Positions 32,472 through 39,510 of a stretch of DNA of 64,000 bases are shown here, piece after piece; the first letter of the stretch is position 1; every line of letters begins with the position of its first letter. Position numbers and translations under genes: made by a program. The notes under the pieces were generated by a model that was not told the origin of the DNA, did not search any database, and saw only the letters and a list, made by a program, of their open reading frames with translations. The stretch is from NCBI RefSeq assembly GCF_900236475.1, contig NZ_LT963352.1, forward strand, positions 5,130,001 to 5,194,000. The letters run 5' to 3'. The stretch comes from Streptomyces chartreusis NRRL 3882 (lineage in GTDB: Bacteria; Actinomycetota; Actinomycetes; Streptomycetales; Streptomycetaceae).

Positions 32472-35080
32472 GGCCGGACTCCTTCCGCTTCGCCGTTGTT
32501 CACCGGGTCGTACACGAACCGCCCCCCGGCCCTGCGCCCGACTTCCAGCACCCACTCCGTCGCGTGCGTGCCGTCCGTGACGCCGGGCAGGGCCTCCTCC
32601 AGGTAGCTGGTCCCGGCCCCGCGGCGCTCCAGCATCCGCGGCAGGACCCGCACCGCGAGCGCGCTGGACAGGTCGACGTACTGCGGCTTCTGCGCCAGGC
32701 GCTTGGACTGGACGTCGGGGGCTCCGACCGACAGCGGGCCCTCGTCCTCCGGCGTCGACTTGATGACGACCTCCTCGGGGACGCCGTACCGGGCCCGCCA
32801 CGCGGTCAGCGCGAGCAGCCGCTCGTGTTCGTCGGGCCCCGTGGCCACCGCCGTGTCCAGTTCGGCTCCGCCGTACCAGCGCCGCCGACCGATGAGGACG
32901 TCGCCGACCGCCATGCGCGGCGCGACACGGGTCTGCTTGCCGTCCCACGGGGTCGCCGCGTGCCAGGAGTTGGGCAGACTGTTGAAGAGCCGGCCGCTGA
33001 TCACCAGGCCGGAGGCGACCGACAGCGGCGGCGGGAACAGGCCCGGGTGGCCCGTGCCCAGCGGCAGCACCCGCAGCGGGGCGCCGTCCGCGTCCTCCAC
33101 CCGCAGCGTGTCGGACTCCGGGTCGTGTGCGAGGCGCAGGCCGAACCAGTCCTCCGCCGTGAGGCCGCCCGGCAGCACCGGCGTGTGCGCGTTGACGTTG
33201 AGGCGGTGCAGGCCCAGGTCCTCGGTGATGCGGGTGCCGTCGTGGCCGTAGAAGCGCCGCAGGTGGTCGGCCAGGCGGGGCAGGGCGCGGCCGCCCTGGC
33301 GGCGGTCGGCCTCGAGGAAGCGCGCGTACAGCATGCCGTGGCCCGGCAGCCCGTCGTTGAGCACGAGCTGGTCGCCGGCCTGCTGGAGCAGCACGCCGTA
33401 GATCAGCGGGTCGCTGCGGAAGCGGTCGGGCAGCGACCGGGTCAGCTCGGCGACGTCCCCGGCGGTGAGCCTCAGGGTGTCCTCACCGGCCTGGGCCGTC
33501 TTCGTGAGGAGGGCGTGCACCTCCTCGGACAGCTCGCGGCGCAGCAGGTACATGCGCTCCAGGCAGCCGTCGGCCGGTCCGATCCCGGACAGCGCGGCGG
33601 CCTGCCCCGTGCCCTCGGGCCCGTACACGGCGGCCATCGCGGCGGCCCGCCGGGAGACCTCCCCGACGATGAACGCCGCGTGCTCGGCGAGCGGCACGTT
33701 CGCCCCGGCGCCGAACCGCTCCACGAACGCGGCGGTCATCAGGACCCGTACGTCGTGCAGCCAGTCGAAGACCGTGAGGAGCTCCACCGCGGGGCCGAGG
33801 TCGGCCAGCGGGGTGTGCCAGTCGGAGGCCGCCACCTTCAGCGGCGGCATGACGTAGTCCTCCTCGACGGTGATCTGCGCGGGGCGGCCCACCGCCTGGC
33901 TGAACCGGCCGAGGTCCCCGCGCAGTTCCGCCAGGACCGGGCCCCGCTCGGCAGCCGGCGCCTCGGTCACCCGGGGCAGTCCGGTCCGCACCCGGTCCGC
34001 CAACTCCCGCACCACTTCCCGTTGTTCGGACTCGGGCAGGGTCAGCAGGTCGTCGTAGTCGCCTGCGGCGGTCTGCTCCTCGGGCCGGCCGAACGTGCAC
34101 AGCACGCCCTGGTGCAGGGCCTGCCGTACGCGCCGCTCGGCCTCCTCGGCGGAGCAGCCGGCCCGGCGGGCGACGTGCGCCACGACCGCCGGGAACCTGC
34201 GCGGCCCCATGGACAGCGCGTCGAGCAGATCGCCGACGGGCCCGTCGAGCGGCACGGCGAGGCGGTGCATGCCCTGCTCGGAGAACTTCAGGAAGAACAG
34301 CTTGCCCGTCTCCGGGTCGGGCGCCGAGGTGGGCGGCATCCCCACCCACAGGCCGGTGAGGTCCGTGCCGTCGGCCGGCAGGCCGCCGAGGACGTAGTGC
34401 AGCATGACCCGGTCCAGGCCCGGCACGGCCCGCGCGCCGGTGAAGGGCACCTCGCCGGGGCGGACGGCCTCCGGATCGCCGGCCGGGGCCGGTTCGGCGA
34501 TGCCCACCGCGGTGAACCGGGAGAGCGGGCTGGTGCGCACCATCGCCCGGGTCACGTACTGGATCAGTCCGCGCTCCGACTTGCGGGTGCGGGCGGACAC
34601 CTTGCCCGGGCCCTCGACCGCGGCCCGGTAGCGCTCCGCCTCCTGGTGCACCTCCGGGGCGACGAGGGCGAGGGAGCGCAGCAGGTCGCCGTCGCCCAAC
34701 AGGGCGGCCAGGACGGTGCGTTCGCGGTCGGCCGCAGCCGGGTAGCCCTCCGTGATCGCGGCGCGGAGCCGCTCCCGCCCGGCGTGGGCGGCCAGCCAGC
34801 GGGTCACCGAGGGGGTCGCCTCGGGGCCCTCGGGCGTCTTCTTGGGGGCGCGGCCGTTGTGGATGGCGCGGCGCAGCGCGATGAGCTCGCGGCGCTCGGT
34901 GTCCGAGGCGGCCGCGCCGATCCGCTCGTACAGCTCCTGCGAGCACGTCTCGGCGGCGTCGGCCAGGTCGGCCTCGGCGCGGGCGAGTTCACGGAGCAGG
35001 CGGCGCTGCTCCGGGTCGGCGAGGCGGGCCCTGCGCAGCGGGTTGACGCGCAGGAACCACTGGGGCTCGGGGCTGGTCAT
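32468..35080 (-). CDS. LanB-type dehydratase, tRNA-dependent glutamylation enzyme
   Basis: An 870-aa Lant_dehydr_N protein. FLRVNPLRRARL opens it. RTSPLSRFTAVGIAE is the typical N-terminal motif, and VNVNAHTPVLPGGLTAED-like and SGRLFNSLPNSWHAATPWD segments follow. LanB enzymes use glutamyl-tRNA to glutamylate Ser/Thr side chains of the precursor. Elimination is done by a separate protein, here at 26077, as in thiopeptide pathways. The ATG overlaps the stop of the upstream pyridine-synthase-like gene (ATGA). It is a TbtB-type enzyme and should act on the Ser-rich core. Confidence 0.92.
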   Translation of the reverse strand: MTSPEPQWFLRVNPLRRARLADPEQRRLLRELARAEADLADAAETCSQELYERIGAAASDTERRELIALRRAIHNGRAPKKTPEGPEATPSVTRWLAAHAGRERLRAAITEGYPAAADRERTVLAALLGDGDLLRSLALVAPEVHQEAERYRAAVEGPGKVSARTRKSERGLIQYVTRAMVRTSPLSRFTAVGIAEPAPAGDPEAVRPGEVPFTGARAVPGLDRVMLHYVLGGLPADGTDLTGLWVGMPPTSAPDPETGKLFFLKFSEQGMHRLAVPLDGPVGDLLDALSMGPRRFPAVVAHVARRAGCSAEEAERRVRQALHQGVLCTFGRPEEQTAAGDYDDLLTLPESEQREVVRELADRVRTGLPRVTEAPAAERGPVLAELRGDLGRFSQAVGRPAQITVEEDYVMPPLKVAASDWHTPLADLGPAVELLTVFDWLHDVRVLMTAAFVERFGAGANVPLAEHAAFIVGEVSRRAAAMAAVYGPEGTGQAAALSGIGPADGCLERMYLLRRELSEEVHALLTKTAQAGEDTLRLTAGDVAELTRSLPDRFRSDPLIYGVLLQQAGDQLVLNDGLPGHGMLYARFLEADRRQGGRALPRLADHLRRFYGHDGTRITEDLGLHRLNVNAHTPVLPGGLTAEDWFGLRLAHDPESDTLRVEDADGAPLRVLPLGTGHPGLFPPPLSVASGLVISGRLFNSLPNSWHAATPWDGKQTRVAPRMAVGDVLIGRRRWYGGAELDTAVATGPDEHERLLALTAWRARYGVPEEVVIKSTPEDEGPLSVGAPDVQSKRLAQKPQYVDLSSALAVRVLPRMLERRGAGTSYLEEALPGVTDGTHATEWVLEVGRRAGGRFVYDPVNNGEAEGVRP

Positions 35081-36228
35081 CGCGGGGCTCCCGTCTCCGT
35101 GGTGGTCAGGCGCTCCCGCCAGCTGCTGCCGAGTACCTCGTCCACCGTCTCGGCGAGGGCGAAGCACATGTAGTAGCGCTGCATCGGCGAGACCGTGAGC
35201 AGGGGCAGCTGCTGGTAGAAGAGGTTCGTCAGCAGGCGGTAGGCGGCGAAGAACGGGGACGGGGTGCTGATCGCCCCGGAGCCGTGCACGGTCCGGTGGA
35301 AGTCGGTGTCCGGCTGCTCGCCGCGCGGCACCGCCGTCTCGGCCCCGGGCGGGCCCATCCGGCTGCGGTCGACGCCGTCGGTGACGGAGTCCAGCAGGTC
35401 CGGGGTGAGGGCGCCGGTGGCGACGGCGTGGTCCAGGACCCCGGCGCCGTAGGCGAACGCGGTGCGCCACTGGGCCGCCGCCGGCGACACCGCACCGTTC
35501 AGGCGCTGTTCGACGACCTCGCGGATCCGGGGCGCCTCCTTGGCGAGGCGCTCCTGGAAGACCGGGCGCATGTCCTTGCGCGGAGCCGCCCAGGCGAGGA
35601 ACGCCTCCACGTGCGACCGGGGCGAGAACACCCCGTACGCCGGTCCGAGCGCATGCGTGTCGACGAGGGCGGCGAACGCCTCCGCGAGGCGGACCGTGCC
35701 GCTGCCCGGTTCCTCGGCCAGGCCCTCGATCATCGACAGCACCGGCGTCGCGAGGGCGCCGTACACCACGGTGCGCAGGGCGTCCAGGCGCGGTTCCCGG
35801 GAGCGCAGCGCGGGGTCGCCGGGGCCGACGCGCAGCACCGCGCCGTGCTCGCGCAGCGGCAGGTACGGGGGCTCCACCGCTTCGAGCCGGCCGAACTCCC
35901 GGGCCTGCTCCAGATACACCTCCTCGGTCAGCGCCCGGGCCGGATCGAGGGGGCCGGCGTCCAGCCCGGCCTCGATCCCCGCCCAGTCGACGGCCCCGCC
36001 GGGCGCCCCCGCACCCACCGGGGCGAGCACGTCGACGTGCGGTCCGTGCAGCCAGCCGCGCCGCACCTGTACGCCGGGTACGCCCCGCTCGCCCAGTCCG
36101 CGGGCGACCGGGACGACGTGCCGCGCAAGCCAGGCCGGTGTCACCGGCATCCGGGTATGGAGTCGCACACCCGTCAGGCCGGCGGAATCCGGCCTCACGG
36201 CAATGCGCTCCGGAGCGTCAACCCCCAT
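35077..36228 (-). CDS. Thiopeptide pyridine-synthase-like protein
   Basis: A 383-aa diverged member of the LanB C-terminal superfamily, first gene of the operon. It has RRGWLHGPHVDVLAPV (a GPH motif in the place of GPHLRLR), a helical core, and TNLFYQQLPLLTVSPMQRYY near the C-terminus, where pyridine synthases have a conserved helix. In thiomuracin, TbtD of this kind catalyses the [4+2] cycloaddition of two dehydroalanines, releasing the leader. The assignment rests on length, operon position and the presence of a separate true elimination protein at 26077; catalytic residues cannot be verified by eye. Confidence 0.75.
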   Translation of the reverse strand: MGVDAPERIAVRPDSAGLTGVRLHTRMPVTPAWLARHVVPVARGLGERGVPGVQVRRGWLHGPHVDVLAPVGAGAPGGAVDWAGIEAGLDAGPLDPARALTEEVYLEQAREFGRLEAVEPPYLPLREHGAVLRVGPGDPALRSREPRLDALRTVVYGALATPVLSMIEGLAEEPGSGTVRLAEAFAALVDTHALGPAYGVFSPRSHVEAFLAWAAPRKDMRPVFQERLAKEAPRIREVVEQRLNGAVSPAAAQWRTAFAYGAGVLDHAVATGALTPDLLDSVTDGVDRSRMGPPGAETAVPRGEQPDTDFHRTVHGSGAISTPSPFFAAYRLLTNLFYQQLPLLTVSPMQRYYMCFALAETVDEVLGSSWRERLTTTETGAPR

Positions 36229-36372
36229 GTCCTTTCACCTTCCGAGAAGAACCGCAATGAATTCGAGAACGTGCATCACATCATTGGTGCGGGGAATTCG
36301 AACCGGAAGGGAAAACGGTCCGGGGCTTACATACGTCATCGTTTCCGTGACGCCCGGCTGGGGCCGGGATAT

Positions 36373-36389
36373 CGGAATGTTCTATTCCG
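36373..36389. promoter_or_regulatory. Inverted repeat in the RiPP operon promoter region
   Basis: CGGAAT-GTTCT-ATTCCG is a perfect 6-bp inverted repeat. It lies in the AT-richer 229-bp gap between the divergent RiPP operon (start 36228) and the membrane-protein gene (36458). Similar GGAATTC-like words occur in the gaps before the precursor genes (37575-37620) and the oxidase (39470), hinting at a common regulator. Confidence 0.45.
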
Positions 36390-36457
36390 TTTCGAGGGTG
36401 TCCGAGGGCTGGCCGAAAACCGCCAAGAAGGCAGATCGGCCGGTGTATTCTCCGCGA

Positions 36458-37054
36458 GTGACATCTACGTCCCCCGCAACGCCCCCCACCCCGTCCGCCA
36501 CGGACGCCGAGTGCCTCGCCCTCACCCGTAACCTGCGCCGCAGGGGAACCCTCGTGCTCTCCGTGTTCGCCCTGGTGTGGGCCGTCGCGGCGGCCTCGGG
36601 GACCGGCTCGGCGACCGACGTCGCGCCGCTCGGCATCGAGGTGGCGGCACTCGTGCTCACGGCGGCGGCGATCTACCTCGGATACCGCAAGGACGCCCGG
36701 CCCTCGCCTCGCACGGTGAGCCTGCCGGCGAACTGGGCGCGCGGCGTGGGCATCGTCAACTCCGTCGAGCTGGTGGCCATCTTCGCCGTCATCGCCGTGT
36801 CCAACGCCTCGGGGCACCCCGAGGCCGTCCCCGCGGGCATCGCCCTCGTCGTGGGGCTGCACTTCTTCCCGCTGGCCCGTCTGTACGACCAGTGGCAGTA
36901 CCGGTGGACGGCGGCGCTGCTGACGGCCGTCGCGGTCGCCGGCTTCGTCCTCGTCGCGGCCGGCCTCGCGAGCGAGACCGTGCGGATCGTGGTCGGCCTG
37001 GGCAGCGCGGTGGTCCTGTGGGCCTCGTCGTACCACCTGGCCGTGCGGGGCTGA
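36458..37054 (+). CDS. Six-helix integral membrane protein
   Basis: A 198-aa protein, GTG start (VTSTSPATPPTPSATDAECL). Six hydrophobic segments follow: TLVLSVFALVWAVAAASG, IEVAALVLTAAAIYLG, IVNSVELVAIFAVIAVSNAS, GIALVVGLHFFPLARL, ALLTAVAVAGFVLVAAGLA and IVVGLGSAVVLWASSYHLAV. The family is not recognised with certainty. It is transcribed opposite to, and lies between, the RiPP enzyme operon and the precursor genes. It could be an immunity or sensing protein of the locus or an unrelated insertion. Confidence 0.7.
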   Translation: MTSTSPATPPTPSATDAECLALTRNLRRRGTLVLSVFALVWAVAAASGTGSATDVAPLGIEVAALVLTAAAIYLGYRKDARPSPRTVSLPANWARGVGIVNSVELVAIFAVIAVSNASGHPEAVPAGIALVVGLHFFPLARLYDQWQYRWTAALLTAVAVAGFVLVAAGLASETVRIVVGLGSAVVLWASSYHLAVRG

Positions 37055-37070
37055 ACCCGCCCGGCGACCC

Positions 37071-37126
37071 GAACGCAAGGATGTGCCCGACCGGCCGAGG
37101 CCGGGCAGGCGCATCCTTCTGCGTTC
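37071..37126. terminator. Bidirectional terminator between membrane protein and precursor genes
   Basis: GAACGCAAGGATGTGCCCG (37071-37089) and the segment 37102-37126 form a long stem with small bulges: GAACGCA/TGCGTTC, AGGATG/CATCCT, TGCCCG/CGGGCA. It ends transcription of the precursor genes (minus strand) and of the membrane-protein gene. Confidence 0.75.
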
Positions 37127-37156
37127 ACGCTGTCGTGCTCATGCGGTCACGCTGGT

Positions 37157-37330
37157 TCAGCAGGCCGAGCAGGTGCTGGACGACGAGGAAGAGGTGCCGA
37201 TCGAGCCGCTGGAGGCGCCCATCTCCGGCAGGGCGACGCCGTCGGTGACCTCGAGGGTCTCCAGCTCGTCCGTGTCGAAGCCCTCGAACGCCTTGTCCGC
37301 GTCCTGGTTCTTGATGCCGTCGATGCTCAT
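37157..37330 (-). CDS. Thiopeptide-type precursor peptide, copy 1
   Basis: A 57-aa precursor. The acidic leader begins MSIDGIKNQDADKAFEGFD and runs through TDELETLEVTDGVALPEMGA. The core is SSGSIGTSSSSSSTCSAC. The leader/core junction EMGA|S matches the EVGA|S junction of the thiomuracin precursor TbtA. Counting the first core Ser as 1, Ser is present at 10, 11 and 13, the positions used for 26-, 29- and 35-membered thiopeptide rings. Cys15 and Cys18 are the only thiazole candidates. GGAAGGA precedes the ATG. Most known thiopeptide cores are Cys-rich, so this Ser-dominated core is unusual. Confidence 0.93.
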   Translation of the reverse strand: MSIDGIKNQDADKAFEGFDTDELETLEVTDGVALPEMGASSGSIGTSSSSSSTCSAC

Positions 37331-37524
37331 GTCGAAATCCTTCCGGGATCCGTGGTGAGGGTGGGTCAGCAGGCCGAGCAGGTGCTGGAGGACGAGGAGG
37401 AGGTGCCGATCGAGCCGCTGGAGGCGCCCATCTCCGGCAGGGCGACGCCGTCGGTGACCTCGAGGGTCTCCAGCTCGTCCGTGTCGAAGCCCTCGAACGC
37501 CTTGTCCGCGTCCTGGTTCTTGAT
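37157..37524. repeat. Tandem duplication of the precursor gene
   Basis: The segment 37157 to about 37315 and the segment 37366 to about 37524 are near-identical direct repeats offset by 209 bp. They cover everything except the first five codons and the leader regions. Differences are mostly synonymous third-position changes in the core Ser codons, so the copies are recent or homogenised. Confidence 0.9.
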
Positions 37525-37539
37525 GTCCTTGGCGGTCAT
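37366..37539 (-). CDS. Thiopeptide-type precursor peptide, copy 2
   Basis: A 57-aa precursor starting MTAKDIKNQDADKAFEGFD. From residue 6 on it is identical in protein sequence to copy 1, with only a few synonymous DNA differences in the Ser run. GGAAGGA lies before the ATG. It is the promoter-proximal copy, 163 bp downstream of the SagB-type gene at 37703 and 35 bp before copy 1. The duplication probably raises gene dosage and does not diversify the product, since the cores are the same. Confidence 0.93.
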   Translation of the reverse strand: MTAKDIKNQDADKAFEGFDTDELETLEVTDGVALPEMGASSGSIGTSSSSSSTCSAC

Positions 37540-37702
37540 GTGATTTCCTTCCGTCGATTTCGGGAAGTACCGTGACCGGAATTCCCGGGATCATTGAGGG
37601 GTTCACCTTCCGGAATTTCTTTCGCTTCCGTCCGGCTCTGACATCCATATTGCTCGGCCCGTCATCCCGGCGCCAGGGTTTCCGGCCGCCGGCTGACATT
37701 TA

Positions 37703-39268
37703 TCACGGGGCGAATGACTTTCCGTCGCCGCCCTGATTTCCGGAGCCGTCGAGCGGAATTGCCCATTCAGGGCTGTTCACCATGTGCCATTCCTCGCCCG
37801 GGTCCGCGGGCGGCGCCGTACCCGTGGTCGGCGTGCCCAGCAGGAAGTCGCCGACCGAGGACTCCCGGAGGTAGTCCAGGCCCAGCACGCGGGCGGACAG
37901 GTCGGCGTCGCCGTTGCCCAGCCCGCAGGGCGCCAGGCCCATCGCCGTGGCCACCAGGTACATGGTCTGGTAGAGCACCCCGGTGTGCCGCAGCGTCGTC
38001 GCGTAGGCCATGGCCCGGTACTTCCACGCCATGCGCTGGAACCGCGAGGTCACCGTGACGAGCACATCGGGGCGCACCTCGAAGCCCACCGAACGGGACG
38101 CCACACCCAGCAGCGCCCGCCGGTCCGCCTCCGCGGCGCTGACGAGGACGAGACGGTGCGCGTACGAGTCGTAGTGGTAGACGCCCGGCTCCAGCCCGGC
38201 ACAGCGCAGCACCGTGACGTACAGCTCCAGTTCGTACAGCGAGCCGCCGCTCGGGTAGGGCCGCGAGACGACCTCGTCCTCGCCGGGCGCGTCCGGGCCG
38301 GGAGTGCGGTGCACCCGGACCCGCTGCACCCGGTACAGGAACTCGCCCAGCTCGCGCGCCGTCAACGCCCGCTCCCCGAAGGTGCGGTGGGAGCGGCGGG
38401 ACTCGACGGCGGCGGTCAGGGACGGGTCGCCGGCGTCGATGTCGGAGCGGCGCGGGCGGTACAGCTCGGTGACGGGGCCGTGCGGCGCTGGCTTCACGGC
38501 GGGCTGCGGGTCGATCTCGCCCCGGTAGGGGTAGAGGGCGCCGAAGGCCTCGTCGTAGCGCCCGGAGCGGATGCGCGAGTGGAACAGCAGGTCGTGGAAG
38601 TCCCACTGGCGCAGCACCGGATCGGTGTCGGAGCCGAACGTGCCGTCCGCTCCGGCGAGTTCGGCGAAACCGAGGCCGACCAGATGGCACAGGACGTCCA
38701 GGGCCTCCGCCTCGCTCAGCCCGGTGACCTCCCCGGCGCTGCCCGCCCGGCCCGGCTGTCCCAGGGCGGCGGCGAGCTCGCGGGCGGCCCGGTCCACGAG
38801 CACGGCGCGGAACTTCACCAGGGGTGACTCCAGGACGAGGACTCCTTCGCGCGTACGGCAGAAGGCGAACCGCGAGAGGCGGACGCGCGCGCCGGCGGGC
38901 ACGTCCGCGACCCGGTGCCCGGCGTCCCGGGCGGTCGGCTCCAACCGGACCAACTCCCGGCGCAGCGGCGGCTCGGCGTGCGTGAGCACGCTGTACGCCA
39001 GCAGATGCCCGGCCCGCTCCAGCAGCGCGTCGGCCCGCTCCCGCCCGGCGCCGTCGAGGCCCTCGTACAGCTCCTCGCGCGGCAACGGGCCCTCGGCCAG
39101 CCGGTCCAGGACGGTGCGCAGCGGGCCGCGTACCGGGCGCAGGGCGAGGGAGGTGGCGGGCCCCCGGAGCAGGGCGGTGCCCGTGCTGTCGTCGAACGTC
39201 ACCCGCACGTCGGTGCGCAGCGCCCGGGCGGCGAACCCGGGGGGTTTCTTCGTGGTCGCGGGAATCAT
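37703..39268 (-). CDS. SagB-type azoline dehydrogenase, copy 2
   Basis: A 521-aa protein. The N-terminal winged-helix-like half (LRPVRGPLRTVLDRLAEG) is followed by a canonical SagB nitroreductase domain: AAVESRRSHRTFGERALTA, SRPYPSGGSLYELELYVTV, GVYHYDSYAHRL, YQTMYLVATAMGLAPCGLGN and FLLGTP. It binds FMN and should oxidise thiazoline/oxazoline rings. GGAGG sits 4 nt before the ATG. It is divergent from the multicopper oxidase and upstream of the precursor genes, possibly in one transcript. It is a different subtype from the dehydrogenase at 27051. Confidence 0.92.
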   Translation of the reverse strand: MIPATTKKPPGFAARALRTDVRVTFDDSTGTALLRGPATSLALRPVRGPLRTVLDRLAEGPLPREELYEGLDGAGRERADALLERAGHLLAYSVLTHAEPPLRRELVRLEPTARDAGHRVADVPAGARVRLSRFAFCRTREGVLVLESPLVKFRAVLVDRAARELAAALGQPGRAGSAGEVTGLSEAEALDVLCHLVGLGFAELAGADGTFGSDTDPVLRQWDFHDLLFHSRIRSGRYDEAFGALYPYRGEIDPQPAVKPAPHGPVTELYRPRRSDIDAGDPSLTAAVESRRSHRTFGERALTARELGEFLYRVQRVRVHRTPGPDAPGEDEVVSRPYPSGGSLYELELYVTVLRCAGLEPGVYHYDSYAHRLVLVSAAEADRRALLGVASRSVGFEVRPDVLVTVTSRFQRMAWKYRAMAYATTLRHTGVLYQTMYLVATAMGLAPCGLGNGDADLSARVLGLDYLRESSVGDFLLGTPTTGTAPPADPGEEWHMVNSPEWAIPLDGSGNQGGDGKSFAP

Positions 39269-39381
39269 CGGGCCTCCGGTACGGACTCGTGTGGATCGAC
39301 CTGTCGAAATCCACTCTGCGCCCCGCTACACCCCCTCCTCGCTCACCGGCCGCACCGAATGACAGTCACCATTCCCCCTCG

Positions 39382-39393
39382 TGACCGAGGTCA
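39382..39393. promoter_or_regulatory. Palindrome in the SagB/oxidase divergent promoter
   Basis: TGACCGAGGTCA (39382-39393) is a perfect 12-bp palindrome within the 242-bp gap between the divergent SagB-type gene and the multicopper oxidase. It lies between imperfect flanking words (GTCACcATTCC and GGAATgcGTGAC). It is a plausible operator controlling both arms of the locus. Confidence 0.5.
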
Positions 39394-39510
39394 TGGAATG
39401 CGTGACAGATGACAGGGACGGACGGCATTCGCTCGGACATTCGGCGCCCAAAGCGCATGCTCGGAACACGAATTCCACCGTCACGCTCACCGGCAGAGAA
39501 GGAAAACCTC

